Counted from the stretch's first letter, positions 1 to 9,879 are shown. The stretch: DNA of 64,000 nt from Pseudomonadota bacterium (GCA_004213175.1 SHAT01000003.1:1-64000), one strand, 5' to 3'. Notes: a model not told the origin generated them from the sequence alone. Made by a program: numbers and translations.

Positions 1-26
1 TGTATCGGTATTTATTAGGAGAAAAA

Positions 27-2045
27 ATGGTAACAGCTGAATATGGAACCGTCTCATTAATGGCTGCCTTTGCTGTTTGTGTATATGGTACTGTAGTCCC
101 TCACATGGGAGTAAAAAGCAATAACTGGAATTTAATACGATCTGCGCAAAACGCCAGTGTTCTCAGCTTTTTATTAATCGCAATTGCTTCAGCTGTTCTC
201 CTCAAGGCGTTGGTTGTAAGTGATTTTAGCTTGCGTTATGTATGGGAACATTCCAGCACAGATATGCCTTTAATTTACAAATTATCATCATTTTGGGGAG
301 GGTTAGAAGGTTCTCTGTTATTTTGGGTTTTGATACAAAGTTTTTTCGCAATGATAGTTGCTTTCCGTTATCAATACTCTAACCGAGAAATAATTCCTTA
401 TGTAATTGCGACTCTAAATGCCATTTTAGCTTTTTTGTTGATTTTGCTAATCGGCTGGTCAAATCCTTTGGATTTACAAGGTGTCCTTCCTCTTGAAGGA
501 AGGGGACTAAATCCTCTATTGCAAAACCCAGCCATGGCAATTCATCCACCATCTTTGTATTTAGGATTCATTGGATTTAGTGTCCCTTTTGCTTTTGCAA
601 TGGGGGGATTGATACTTGGTAAAATGGATAACGAATGGGTCATGACTACACGACGCTGGACGTTGACTGCTTGGTATTTCCTATCTGCAGGACTCATATT
701 AGGCGGACAATGGGCCTATGAAGAATTAGGATGGGGAGGATTTTGGGCATGGGATCCTGTAGAAAATGCGGCTTTGATGCCCTGGTTGACAGGCACTGCA
801 TTTTTGCACTCTGTGATGATCCAGGAAAAGCGAAATATGTTGAAAATCTGGAATGTGGTATTGATCATTCTCACTTTTGGATTAACAATAGTCGGCACCT
901 TCCTGACACGTTCTGGAATCATTAATTCGGTTCATGCGTTTACTCAATCTGAAATCGGTCCTGCGTTTTTAATTTTTCTGGCATTCATACTAGTCATTGG
1001 TTTTTCCCTGCTGTTCAAGCGCATTCAAATGTTGGAATCAGAGCACAAAATTGAATCAGTACTTTGTCGTGAAAATACTTTCTTGGCACAGAATGTCCTG
1101 CTCGTAGGAATAGCATTCACTGTATTACTCGGTACAACATTTCCTTTGCTAGCAGAAGCAGTGCGAGGTACTAAGCTTTCTATTCAAGCACCGTTTTTTA
1201 ATACCATCATTGCACCAATGGGATATCTAGTACTATTGTTGATGGGAATCGGGACTTTGATTGCATGGAGAAAATCCAGCTGGGAAGGACTAAGTCGAAA
1301 TTTTAAAAAACCGTTTATTTTGGCAACAGCAGGCACAGTATTTTTATGGTGGTTATTGTCAGACAGAAATTTACTCTTGAATGTTCATTTAATATTCTGG
1401 CTGACTATTTTTGTTAGTTCAACCATCATATTTGAAATTGTAAAATCAATACAGGTAAAAAGCAGCCAGGCTAAAAGTAATTATTTAATGGGACTCTTTT
1501 ATGTCATTTCTGGTAACCCAAGACGTTATGGTGGTTTGCTGATTCACTTTGGCGTTGTGTTGATGTTTTTAGGTTTTGCCGGAACTTTTTTCAGTGTGGA
1601 ACGTAATATGACTCTTGAGTCAGGAGTTGCCAGACAGATCGGTGAATATAGTTTGGAGTTCAAGCAGGTGGAAGAATTTACTGTCGGCAACGCTACACAT
1701 CGTGCGGCTATTATAGAAGTCTTTGATATGCAAGGGAGTTTATTGGAAGTGATGAAGCCTGCGAAAAGTTTTTATCCCACACAACCACAGCCGCTGACGG
1801 AAGTTGCTATCCGACGCTCTTTTATGGAAGATCTCTATCTAATATTTTCAAGTGAAACCGGTGGAGAGCATAGCTCTGTTACGCTACGTGTTTTCATCAA
1901 TCCCTTAGTTGGATGGGCTTGGATGGCTTTGCCGGTTTTTACTCTAGGTGTGGGTCTAAGTCTATCGTATAGACCAAAAAGATTGGGGGTTCATGAGGAA
2001 GTTCTACGTGAACCTAATTTAGACGTGCAAGCTCTAGACTCATAA
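27..2045 (+). CDS. ccmF: Cytochrome c-type biogenesis protein CcmF
   Basis: Integral inner-membrane heme lyase component of system I cytochrome c maturation; it accepts heme from holo-CcmE and helps ligate it to apocytochrome c in the periplasm. The 672-aa product is the usual family length and is almost entirely transmembrane segments. The tryptophan-rich heme-handling WWD motif is visible around residues 235-250 (GWGGFWAWDPVENA), followed by the conserved LTRSGIINSVHAF block. A good Shine-Dalgarno (AGGAG) sits 6 nt before ATG. The preceding bases end in a TAG at 16-18 that may close an upstream ccm gene (probably ccmE), but too little is present to name it. ccmG follows after 10 nt, so the two form an operon. 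Confidence 0.97.
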   Translation: MVTAEYGTVSLMAAFAVCVYGTVVPHMGVKSNNWNLIRSAQNASVLSFLLIAIASAVLLKALVVSDFSLRYVWEHSSTDMPLIYKLSSFWGGLEGSLLFWVLIQSFFAMIVAFRYQYSNREIIPYVIATLNAILAFLLILLIGWSNPLDLQGVLPLEGRGLNPLLQNPAMAIHPPSLYLGFIGFSVPFAFAMGGLILGKMDNEWVMTTRRWTLTAWYFLSAGLILGGQWAYEELGWGGFWAWDPVENAALMPWLTGTAFLHSVMIQEKRNMLKIWNVVLIILTFGLTIVGTFLTRSGIINSVHAFTQSEIGPAFLIFLAFILVIGFSLLFKRIQMLESEHKIESVLCRENTFLAQNVLLVGIAFTVLLGTTFPLLAEAVRGTKLSIQAPFFNTIIAPMGYLVLLLMGIGTLIAWRKSSWEGLSRNFKKPFILATAGTVFLWWLLSDRNLLLNVHLIFWLTIFVSSTIIFEIVKSIQVKSSQAKSNYLMGLFYVISGNPRRYGGLLIHFGVVLMFLGFAGTFFSVERNMTLESGVARQIGEYSLEFKQVEEFTVGNATHRAAIIEVFDMQGSLLEVMKPAKSFYPTQPQPLTEVAIRRSFMEDLYLIFSSETGGEHSSVTLRVFINPLVGWAWMALPVFTLGVGLSLSYRPKRLGVHEEVLREPNLDVQALDS

Positions 2046-2055
2046 AAAAAATATC

Positions 2056-2595
2056 ATGTGGATATCATGGAAATTTTGGGCAGTTTGGGTACTTATAATC
2101 GGACTAATTGCTCTGTTTGCTTTTGGTTTTACGATTGATCCAAAAAAAGTTCCGTCTCCCCTTGTTGGAAAACCTGCTCCTGATTTCGAGATTAAAGCTT
2201 TAAGCGGTAATGAAAAGATTCGTTTGAGCGAACTAAAAGGGAAACCTGTTTTGCTGAATTTTTGGGCATCCTGGTGTCAAGAATGCAAGGTCGAAGCTTA
2301 TATTCTGGAAGCGTTTCATCAAAAATATGGTTCAAAAACTCAGCAAATAAAAGTCATTGGTATTGCGATTCAGGATACAGCTGATAAGGCTAAAGCGTTT
2401 GCGCGTCTTTTTGGAAAGACATATTTCCTGAGCCTGGATGATAACACTGGAAATATAGCTCTCGATTATGGAATATACGGCGTGCCGGAGACATTTATAA
2501 TAGATCATGAAGGCATAGTTGTATATAAACACATAGGGGCGTTTGATGTTGAATTGCTTGAGGAAAAGTTTAAACCGTTATTTTATAAAGGATAA
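2056..2595 (+). CDS. ccmG: Thiol:disulfide interchange protein CcmG/DsbE
   Basis: Membrane-anchored periplasmic thioredoxin that reduces the apocytochrome c heme-binding cysteines before heme attachment. Residues 1-25 form one N-terminal membrane anchor; the AhpC/TSA-thioredoxin fold follows (PAPDFEIKAL near residue 43). The active site is FWASWCQECK, a CxxC with Gln-Glu between the cysteines, at about residues 74-77. The conserved cis-proline loop is GVPETFIID. Length (179 aa) is normal for CcmG. It lies 10 nt after ccmF. No ccmH follows; the next gene is convergent, so ccmH must be elsewhere or be replaced. Confidence 0.95.
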   Translation: MWISWKFWAVWVLIIGLIALFAFGFTIDPKKVPSPLVGKPAPDFEIKALSGNEKIRLSELKGKPVLLNFWASWCQECKVEAYILEAFHQKYGSKTQQIKVIGIAIQDTADKAKAFARLFGKTYFLSLDDNTGNIALDYGIYGVPETFIIDHEGIVVYKHIGAFDVELLEEKFKPLFYKG

Positions 2596-2603
2596 AATTG
2601 TAT

Positions 2604-4154
2604 TCAGGGAATAACTCGCAGAAGAATACTGTAAGGGGATTCGGAGCGTAAAATTTTGGGAAGGGATTCAAAGTGTGCTTTATTTAAATCATTCTCTACT
2701 GCGAGTTGGAATCTCACTGATTCCCCAGGTATTAGCAAATTTTTCTCCACTATTTTTCCGGAACGACTGATTGCGAGCTCTATCTGCATTTCCAGACCGG
2801 ACTCAAAACGCTGATTTGGTTTAAAATGTGATGAAAATTCCTGCCGTAACTCTTCAAGAAATGAAGCTCTGGCTTTTTTAATTCGCTGCTTCATGAGGAT
2901 TTTTTGAGCCATTTTAGAAACCATGCTGTCCCCATCATCAGTTTTGTTTTCCTGAAGCATCAAAACAGCTTTCATTTGATCTGTGTCTGTTTTAATTAGA
3001 TGTTGAATTCGAGAATGAGCAAAGCGGAACTCAACTTTAAGAATGTCATCAGGGAACTTTTCCGGAAGCGGAGGTAATGCAATCAGTCGTGTTGCTTCTA
3101 ATGCCGCTTCACTCATCTTCTCTGAAACTTCACCGAAGCTGGTAACCTGATAATTACTCACAAGCCCGTCTCTTCCTACTGTGGACAACACAAAAACCTC
3201 TCCACCTTCAGGGTATGAGCCATTCAAATAATCCGTAGCAGGATGATTTTCCCAATGGAAACGGGCTAACCTATGCCAGCGCTCGATGTATTTTTGATAA
3301 TTCCAATTGTAATTACTGAGTCGGTATTTTTGGTAATAGCGAATCGTCAATTCAGGGCGTGTAAAGTCAGGTAATTTTTTTGTTTTAGAGTTGTTAGTGC
3401 TTTTAGTTTTTGCTGATGTTTGCTGTGAACTCACTAATTTTTTTGTAGCAGCTGTTTCAAGAGTTGTAGGGCTTTTCGCAATTTGCATATCTGTTTCCGG
3501 AATATCAAGTTTATCCAGGAATTCAAATTTGATTATAAATTGGGGGGACAGCATGGCATCTTCTTCACTGGAGCTAGACTCCTTTAGATAATCTTCGCTA
3601 CCAGTAAAACTTTTTCCGGAAAAAATTAGCCATTCACCTTCATTAAAATTTGCGAGCCATTTATGGAGGGGTGTTGCAGGCAGTATGAGAGTGTTGTAAT
3701 CCAAGTCTGTGTAGGCATTATTCCAGGTTCCCATCGTCACCCTGAATTCAGGGACAGGGTGATTGTTTTCTGCATTTTTAGAGGGAAATATCGGGAGTTC
3801 TAGTACCAGATAAGCTTTGCCGTTTTCGGTTGTCCGCAGAGTCTTAATACGGCCGATCCATTCAGATACAACAAGATCTTTTAATTGTTCTGTTAGAAAT
3901 TTTTGGCGTTTTTTTCTCAAGAGATATTTTTTTATTGAATTTGGTGACGTTTTGTATTTTTCGGCAAAATCCGCTAACCCGCTCATGATTATTTGTTGTT
4001 TTTCTGGTATCAATGTCCTTATTATTTCCGGAATAGGATTCATCGCGTGCACAGAATTATCTGTCAGTTGACACCAGGCTACAGGACAAAAAATGAAAAC
4101 ATAAAGCAATAGCAATGTTGTAAAAAACGTTTTTTTAATTAGAGTTGTGTCCAT
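2604..4154 (-). CDS. Secreted protein with TonB C-terminal-like domain
   Basis: A 516-aa exported protein with no named function. Residues 1-29 are a signal peptide ending at a plausible AWCQ cleavage site. The middle (about 95-220) is beta-rich and of unknown family; residues 225-265 form a Ser/Thr/Lys-rich linker. From about residue 310 to 395 there is a TonB C-terminal-like block (YPEGGEVFVLST, then EAALEATRLIALPPLPEKFP, then ILKVEFRF), the pattern used by energy-transducer and TonB-like proteins. Unlike TonB, this protein has a cleavable signal peptide and about 120 residues after the domain, and no exbBD lies nearby. It ends 8 nt from ccmG, convergent. The domain call is a motif judgement. 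Confidence 0.7.
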   Translation of the reverse strand: MDTTLIKKTFFTTLLLLYVFIFCPVAWCQLTDNSVHAMNPIPEIIRTLIPEKQQIIMSGLADFAEKYKTSPNSIKKYLLRKKRQKFLTEQLKDLVVSEWIGRIKTLRTTENGKAYLVLELPIFPSKNAENNHPVPEFRVTMGTWNNAYTDLDYNTLILPATPLHKWLANFNEGEWLIFSGKSFTGSEDYLKESSSSEEDAMLSPQFIIKFEFLDKLDIPETDMQIAKSPTTLETAATKKLVSSQQTSAKTKSTNNSKTKKLPDFTRPELTIRYYQKYRLSNYNWNYQKYIERWHRLARFHWENHPATDYLNGSYPEGGEVFVLSTVGRDGLVSNYQVTSFGEVSEKMSEAALEATRLIALPPLPEKFPDDILKVEFRFAHSRIQHLIKTDTDQMKAVLMLQENKTDDGDSMVSKMAQKILMKQRIKKARASFLEELRQEFSSHFKPNQRFESGLEMQIELAISRSGKIVEKNLLIPGESVRFQLAVENDLNKAHFESLPKILRSESPYSILLRVIP

Positions 4155-4244
4155 GTATTTATGTTTTTGTTTGAATATTATTACTGGTTAAAAAACTATA
4201 ATATGAAGCTTAAGTTTTTTCGATCAAGCACTAATTGCTGATTA

Positions 4245-5855
4245 TCATAGTTTTTCGCCGTCTTTGTTAAACTGTACCAGAAAAATATCTCTACCCCCAC
4301 TGTATTTTGCTCCATCCATTTGACCTTCGGTATAACCTGTAATATATATTTGTCCTGATCTACCTATAGCTAAAGCAAAAGGGCGTTCGTTTTCAGGTGT
4401 TCCAAATTGCCTTAGCCAGAGTAGTACACCCTCTGGATTATACTTTGCTAAAAACACATCTTCTTTACCTGAGTGGAGCTGATCTTCGAGGCTGCTGTTT
4501 GTAAAACCTCCAACAAGCAGATCACCTCTTGGAGTCCACTTTGCAACTGTGCTTTGTTCAGAATTTATACCTTTCAAAATGTGTGACCATTTTTTTTTAC
4601 CAGCAGAATTGTAATTTTCAACAAAAGCATCGTACTTTTCTGTCTCATCATTTGCGTTTCTCATTTTTTGTGAAAGGTAACCCACAACCGCCACTGCTTC
4701 AGCATCATTAGTTGCCAAAGCGGTTCCTGATTCATCAAATTCAGTGCCAAAGGATTTTTTCCAGAGTTTTGGACCTTGCTGAGAAATCTTTAGCAGGAAA
4801 ATATCTGTTGCTCCTTTTGATTTTTTTTCATCCAGTGACTGTTCGATATTCCCGCTAATATACAGGCCATTTTCTGTATCTGTAGCAAGTGCGCGAATAT
4901 TGAGTCTTTTACTTAGTTCAGTCCCCCAGCTTTTTTCACCACCTTTACGGATTTTTAAAATATTAAAAGGTGTAGCTGCAGGAATAAAAATATGGCCGTC
5001 TTTATCCATTGTCAATCCATACCCTAGCGTAGTTCCTGGGAAATCATATATTTTAGAGAAAATTTCTCCTCCGTCCACGTTGAAATCAGCTAGGATCACA
5101 GCTGAACGATGTTCTTCTTTAGAATAAGCACTCAAGCGGATTTGATCTGCTTCTTTTAACTGCAAAACTACTGACGTTACTGGCCTCCCAAAGCCAGCCT
5201 GCTGAATCCAATGCTGAAATCCGTTCTGAGAATATTTTGCTAAAAACAAATCTTTTTCTTCTCCGCTTTCTCCGGCAATAGTTTGACCTGCCAGATAGAT
5301 ATTGCCTTCTAAATCAACAGTTGCAGCAAAACCAGTATCATTACCGGCAGTTCCAATTTGCTTACTCCATGAAGTCTGGAATCCGGGTTTGCCTGTAATT
5401 TCTTTTCTTAAGGGCACACCATTTATATTTTTGATTTTAGAATTCAAGCGGAAACTATGAAACTTTTGCGCAGCATATATTCCAACAGGAGATAAAATGA
5501 TTTTTTTGAAATTATCATTTAACTCAAATGGATTCATCCGAACACATCGCTTGAAATCATTTGTACTAATCTGGATTGTTCCCGAACATTCTGTGTCTTC
5601 AGTATTAACACTTAACGTTTTAGGATCTAAAGGTTCGCTGAAAGAGAAAATTATTTCCGCGTTACGTTTTACTCTGCTTGCATTATTTGAAGGTTCAACG
5701 GAGACAAGTTCAGGGAATTTTAGAGAATTTTTTGCAGTTGTTTCAAGTCTAACAACGGCTGCTTCTCGGCATCCTAACAAAAAAATTGTAAAATTAAAAA
5801 TAACAAAAATTACTGATACAGAAAAGTTGTGGCTGAAATTTAAAAAGTAAGTCAT
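4245..5855 (-). CDS. SBBP-repeat beta-propeller lipoprotein with N-terminal Ig-like domain
   Basis: A predicted lipoprotein of 536 aa: a hydrophobic stretch ends in the lipobox FLLGC at about residues 25-29. Residues 45-150 look like an SbsA/Big_5 Ig-like domain (VSVEPSNNASRVKRNAEIIFSFSEPLDP). From residue 155 to the end there are repeated units of the SBBP type, for example GTAGNDTGFAATVDLEGNIYL, GTEFDESGTALA and GTPENERPFALAIGRSGQIYI, each followed by an aromatic/Gly GYT or GQT turn; these normally fold as a seven-bladed beta-propeller. Function is unknown; an outer-surface binding or adhesion role would be typical but is inference. Confidence 0.82.
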   Translation of the reverse strand: MTYFLNFSHNFSVSVIFVIFNFTIFLLGCREAAVVRLETTAKNSLKFPELVSVEPSNNASRVKRNAEIIFSFSEPLDPKTLSVNTEDTECSGTIQISTNDFKRCVRMNPFELNDNFKKIILSPVGIYAAQKFHSFRLNSKIKNINGVPLRKEITGKPGFQTSWSKQIGTAGNDTGFAATVDLEGNIYLAGQTIAGESGEEKDLFLAKYSQNGFQHWIQQAGFGRPVTSVVLQLKEADQIRLSAYSKEEHRSAVILADFNVDGGEIFSKIYDFPGTTLGYGLTMDKDGHIFIPAATPFNILKIRKGGEKSWGTELSKRLNIRALATDTENGLYISGNIEQSLDEKKSKGATDIFLLKISQQGPKLWKKSFGTEFDESGTALATNDAEAVAVVGYLSQKMRNANDETEKYDAFVENYNSAGKKKWSHILKGINSEQSTVAKWTPRGDLLVGGFTNSSLEDQLHSGKEDVFLAKYNPEGVLLWLRQFGTPENERPFALAIGRSGQIYITGYTEGQMDGAKYSGGRDIFLVQFNKDGEKL

Positions 5856-5973
5856 GAGTCGTTTTAGTTAAGTGCAAATTTATTTTTTTCCTTACTATGC
5901 GATTTTACTGTAAGCTTGTCAATATTTGTAGCGGATGGATAAAATCTTTTCTTAAAATTTGCTATGCTAAGGA

Positions 5974-7992
5974 TTGGCTGTCAGCAGCGTTAGGATTTTA
6001 TGTAAATCAATTGAACAAAAACTCGTGTTTATAATAAGAATTTTTTACCTCCGCATATATCTTTTACTTTGCTTACTGTTTTTACACTCCGGTACTTTGC
6101 TTCAAGCTGGAACAGTTAGTACAGAAGCTTTACCTTCCACACGATCTCAACTTCTGTTGTCTCTCTGGGAACAAGCACTCGAACTTCAACTTCCTAAACA
6201 TCCATATTGGTTAAAACTTTTACATTATTATTCACTTGGCGAATCAGTAGGGCAATGGAGTTTTAAAAGTGATGTAACAAGCGACGAATTTTTTCTATCT
6301 GCCGAAGGTAAAATAGATCCTCAGGCAGAACTCATAAAAACTTTAAAAGCTTTGATTTCTCCTTCTGGTGATGACCACAATCAACATGCTCGTTGCAAGT
6401 TTATTGCCCGTTTTAACTGGCTCCGGAGCAAACTTAATTTTTCCGAACTACCTGAACATCCATGTCCACTTTTTGAGCGGTGGGCAAATTTGTCAGATGC
6501 GACCGGTATTAGCATTGTCTTCGTTTCTGCTTATTTGAAAAATCCTGCTTCAACATTTGGACATTTACTCATCAAATTCAATTCTAGCGACAGACTTTTC
6601 GGGCACTCCTTGCTAAGGCCTACTTTGAATTATGGTGCAAAGATTGAAGTCGGCGAGAATCCTTTGATGTATGCTTTACGTGGTATTTTTGGTACTTATG
6701 ACGGTAGTTTTACGGATGAACGTTTTTACAATTACAATCATATTTATGGAGAGAACGAATTACGTGATTTGTGGGAATATCCACTTAATTTTTCTGTGGA
6801 AGAACGGCAGAGAATTACTTATCACGCATGGGAGCTGCTGCAGAACATTAACTTTAAATATTATTTTTTTCTTGACAATTGTGCTTACCGAATGGCTGAA
6901 TTGTTGGAAATGGCTTGGGATGATGCATCTCGGATAAATACTTCCGGCGCGCTTTGGGCAATTCCGGTCGATGTTTTGTTTAAACTGAAAAAATTCAGAA
7001 ACGGCAGTCGGCAGCATCCTTTACTTGGGAGTCCAAAGTTGATTCCGTCAAGACAAAGAAAATTACAGCAGCGTGTAGCTCAATTGACTGAAATGGAACA
7101 AGTTCAATTGAAGTCACTGATTGAAACAGCTGATCATTTGTATTCAGCGGAATTTATAGGCTTAACTGAAAGATCACGCGCGCGAATTATTGATGCTCAG
7201 CTAGATTTTCAACAATATCAAAAAAATGGGGAGTTCAGTTTGCTACAGCAAAAAGAACTCAACAAACTTCTTAGGCTGCGTAGTACACTGCCTGTTCTGG
7301 AAAATAAAATGTCAGTTGATCCTCCTAATTCTCCAACAGAGGGTAATCCTCCTATGAGGTTCCGTTTTGGAACAGCTTACAACGTTTCATCTGGAGCTGC
7401 TCTTGAAGTCGGAAGTTGGTCAAATTACCATGATTTGCTTGGGAATGAATCAGGACACTTTAGAAATGCCGAAGTTGTAACTCTAGATTTAAATATGCAG
7501 ATCCGTTCAGATTCATTTGAGGTAACAAAATTTCAATTATTTAATATTCAAAAATATACCATCAGTCCAAGCGGAATTCCAGGAGATTTTGATTGGTCAT
7601 GGAGAGCCCGCGGGGGTTGGGAACGAGAAAATTATAACTGTTTAGCATGTCTCAAATTCCGGATGGCCGGAGGTTTCGGACCGTCTATTTCATTAATGGG
7701 GAAAGATCTGGAATATTTTTTAGTAGATTTTTTTGGAGAAACCTCAAGTGACCTACGTTCAGCAGTAACATTGGGGTTTGCACCTCATCTCGGAGTGACA
7801 TGGAGTTCACTGGATCTTTGGAAAATTAAACTTGAAGGAGGTTGGTTTAAAAGTATTTACGGTCCAAACAAAGAATTTTACCGAGGTAGTTTAGAACAAC
7901 GTTTGACCCTTTATCAAGATTGGGATATTCGTTTGGAAATCAAACAACTAGAAATTATTGAAGGAACTTTAGCCTTACATTATTATTGGTGA
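5974..7992 (+). CDS. DUF4105 (Lnb N-terminal periplasmic domain) outer-membrane protein
   Basis: An exported protein of about 655-672 aa. The hallmark is the DUF4105 block around residue 190 (NPASTFGHLLIKFN) with a later FFLDNCAYRMAELLE segment whose Cys-His pattern resembles an NlpC/P60-like cysteine peptidase fold, although no enzymatic role is established for the family. The C-terminal third (from about residue 465) has alternating short strands ending in Trp, as in an outer-membrane barrel. The reading frame opens with TTG at 5974; a GTG at 6025 would start immediately at the hydrophobic signal peptide and is an equally good start. No clear Shine-Dalgarno decides between them. The gene stands alone, between divergent and convergent neighbours. 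Confidence 0.85.
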   Translation: MAVSSVRILCKSIEQKLVFIIRIFYLRIYLLLCLLFLHSGTLLQAGTVSTEALPSTRSQLLLSLWEQALELQLPKHPYWLKLLHYYSLGESVGQWSFKSDVTSDEFFLSAEGKIDPQAELIKTLKALISPSGDDHNQHARCKFIARFNWLRSKLNFSELPEHPCPLFERWANLSDATGISIVFVSAYLKNPASTFGHLLIKFNSSDRLFGHSLLRPTLNYGAKIEVGENPLMYALRGIFGTYDGSFTDERFYNYNHIYGENELRDLWEYPLNFSVEERQRITYHAWELLQNINFKYYFFLDNCAYRMAELLEMAWDDASRINTSGALWAIPVDVLFKLKKFRNGSRQHPLLGSPKLIPSRQRKLQQRVAQLTEMEQVQLKSLIETADHLYSAEFIGLTERSRARIIDAQLDFQQYQKNGEFSLLQQKELNKLLRLRSTLPVLENKMSVDPPNSPTEGNPPMRFRFGTAYNVSSGAALEVGSWSNYHDLLGNESGHFRNAEVVTLDLNMQIRSDSFEVTKFQLFNIQKYTISPSGIPGDFDWSWRARGGWERENYNCLACLKFRMAGGFGPSISLMGKDLEYFLVDFFGETSSDLRSAVTLGFAPHLGVTWSSLDLWKIKLEGGWFKSIYGPNKEFYRGSLEQRLTLYQDWDIRLEIKQLEIIEGTLALHYYW

Positions 7993-8032
7993 AAAATTAT
8001 TTCTCTACAGAATTATTCTTTTTCTCTGGAGC

Positions 8033-8662
8033 TTAATCATGTCTTAACAGCAGCGGTTTGTTAAGATTCAATTTCCCAGAGTAAACTTGGTAAGTGAGGC
8101 CGCTACCATGCATAGTGTGTCCTTCGCGGATCATCCTTAAAGGTTTAGGTATGGTCAGAGTGTCATTTTTTGAATCGTAGATCGCTGTCTCAGTAAAAAC
8201 TTCTGAGACGTTGCCATGAAATAATACAACGTTGCCTGAAAGTGTAACCCGGTTATCATACCTTTCAATTAGCCCCTGATCTGCAGTGATGTGGAATTCT
8301 AGCTTTTGTGTAGAAAATTTTGAGTTCTTAGAAAGATCTGCAGAAGGCTTTGCGGAAGAATTGTCTCGAGCATAAACCCAGATTTTGACCTGTTCAATTC
8401 GCATGTGCTTGGATTTTTCTGAAATAAGCGCACGCTTACCTTTGAGCTTCCATTTTTTATTTTCCATATAGTAATCATTAACAGTAATCTGGTGCAAATC
8501 CAAAACACCTTTTTCTTCAATAGGTTTAATTTGTGTAGGCTGACTGAAAGAGAAAAAGTAATAAGCTGCTCCAGCAACAGTACAAAGTAGAAGAAGAGCC
8601 AAGAGTTCTTTCCGATTTTCACTCAGGAAGGACGAGTAGGTATAAATATCCTGATTTCCCAT
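8033..8662 (-). CDS. lptC: LPS export ABC transporter periplasmic protein LptC
   Basis: Bitopic inner-membrane protein that passes lipopolysaccharide from LptBFG to LptA. The 209-aa product has one N-terminal transmembrane segment (residues about 18-36) and a periplasmic beta-jellyroll typical of LptC: a strand pair around DLHQITVNDYYMENKKWKLKGKRA near residue 55 and the OstA-like block LIERYDNRVTLSGNVVLFHG near residue 140. ATG at 8662 was chosen over an upstream start at 8716 because it puts the membrane anchor close to the N-terminus and avoids overlap with the gene upstream. The usual partners lptA, lptB and kdsC are not in the window. Confidence 0.82.
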   Translation of the reverse strand: MGNQDIYTYSSFLSENRKELLALLLLCTVAGAAYYFFSFSQPTQIKPIEEKGVLDLHQITVNDYYMENKKWKLKGKRALISEKSKHMRIEQVKIWVYARDNSSAKPSADLSKNSKFSTQKLEFHITADQGLIERYDNRVTLSGNVVLFHGNVSEVFTETAIYDSKNDTLTIPKPLRMIREGHTMHGSGLTYQVYSGKLNLNKPLLLRHD

Positions 8663-8682
8663 GGAGAGTTGGAGAAGATTGT

Positions 8683-9132
8683 TCAAAAACGAAATGCGTA
8701 AATTGGGACCTTCCACACAGTTGAATCTATTTTTATTGAACTTTTGTAAAGAGGCATCATCTCTGTTTCAAGAAAAGCAGTATTTTGTTGCTGACGTTGA
8801 AACTTTGGTGAGGGAAGCTCTAGCAGGAAAGATTTGTCGAAACTAAGTCCGCTTACCACAAGATAAATTCCAAGTCCATAACCGAGTACTCCTCCGATCG
8901 TTGTCGCTGAGATCAGTGATTCACGTAGCTTAATCCCTGAAACTAAATGGTAAGAGAACCCCATTGCTGCTCCCCATGCTGACCCCCAAAGTGTATTCCA
9001 GAAAACCGAATACATTACAGGTTTTTTGGTACCAAGAGGCGCTAAATCTATTTCCTGGGCGGAGATAATTGGAAGATTTATGCATCCTACTAAAACAAAT
9101 ATTATAAATAATTTTTTAAACCTGAGTCTCAT
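8683..9132 (-). CDS. Secreted glycine-zipper protein A (family unknown)
   Basis: 149 aa with a signal peptide (residues 1-25, cleavage near ISAQE). The body has two Gly/Ala-rich hydrophobic segments (about residues 46-64 and 78-98) separated by a short polar stretch, then a polar tail ending in Tyr-Ala-Phe-Arg-Phe. The same plan is found in the next two genes: Gly-rich helix, polar linker, Gly-rich helix, and a C-terminal aromatic-x-Phe end. I do not recognise the family; a membrane-inserting two-helix hairpin on an exported protein is what the sequence suggests. It precedes lptC on the same strand by about 20 nt, so co-transcription is likely. Confidence 0.7.
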   Translation of the reverse strand: MRLRFKKLFIIFVLVGCINLPIISAQEIDLAPLGTKKPVMYSVFWNTLWGSAWGAAMGFSYHLVSGIKLRESLISATTIGGVLGYGLGIYLVVSGLSFDKSFLLELPSPKFQRQQQNTAFLETEMMPLYKSSIKIDSTVWKVPIYAFRF

Positions 9133-9162
9133 TTATTTAGTTCACGCGAATTTTCAAACATT

Positions 9163-9657
9163 CTAAAATTGAAATCCAAAGATTTTCAGTCTAATGACTG
9201 GATCAGATATACTCTCTTCCTTACTAACAATTGATCTGTGAATAGGCCCAGAAAGATCATACCGTCCCAAAAGTTGATCAAGATTTTCGGGCAATTTGTT
9301 TTCTTGAGGGATGATTATCGCATTCTGCAGCATATAAAAACCAAATAATGCGCCCAAGGCAGTGCCAGCAATAAATCCGTTTTGTACTGTGCTTTTCAGG
9401 GTAACATTCGGATTGAGGGGATCCATGAACCACACCACAATTCCTAACCCAGCCCCGAACACTCCACCCCCAAGTGTGTATCCCAATTCCTGTTTCATAA
9501 GCAAAGGCCCTGTTTCCTGTGCATGTGAAGGGATAATATTCAGCAAAAGAAAGAAAAGCGGGATAATCAATTTTGTTTTCCAGGATCTGACGTTGATATT
9601 ATTTGGAAAATAGCGCTTCTTTGTATTTAAAGGAATATCTGATGTTGAGCATTCCAT
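9163..9657 (-). CDS. Secreted glycine-zipper protein B (paralogue of A)
   Basis: 164 aa. A signal peptide or signal anchor lies at residues about 27-47 (ends PSHAQE); the 20 or so residues before it may be an over-long start. Two Gly-rich hydrophobic segments follow (LGGGVFGAGLGIVVW and NGFIAGTALGALFGFYML), separated by a polar Thr/Asn linker, and the protein ends in Phe-Gly-Phe-Gln-Phe. The organisation matches proteins A (downstream) and C (divergent, next gene). It lies 30 nt before gene A on the same strand. Function unknown. Confidence 0.7.
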   Translation of the reverse strand: MECSTSDIPLNTKKRYFPNNINVRSWKTKLIIPLFFLLLNIIPSHAQETGPLLMKQELGYTLGGGVFGAGLGIVVWFMDPLNPNVTLKSTVQNGFIAGTALGALFGFYMLQNAIIIPQENKLPENLDQLLGRYDLSGPIHRSIVSKEESISDPVIRLKIFGFQF

Positions 9658-9879
9658 AATGTGTTTCTCTATAATTTTTTAATACTAAATATTAATGTAT
9701 AATTATAAATACTAAAGGCTAAATAACCAGAGTTAATAGCAGTTTTTCTGAGATTGAATGAGAATTGCATTTAGGCTTCTGTTAATTTATTTGCTCGTAG
9801 AGCTTAATTTACTATAGTTATAATAATTAAAAATTAGTCTTCTTTTTTTATGCTTTACTATCCCGTTGTTCGAAGGATC

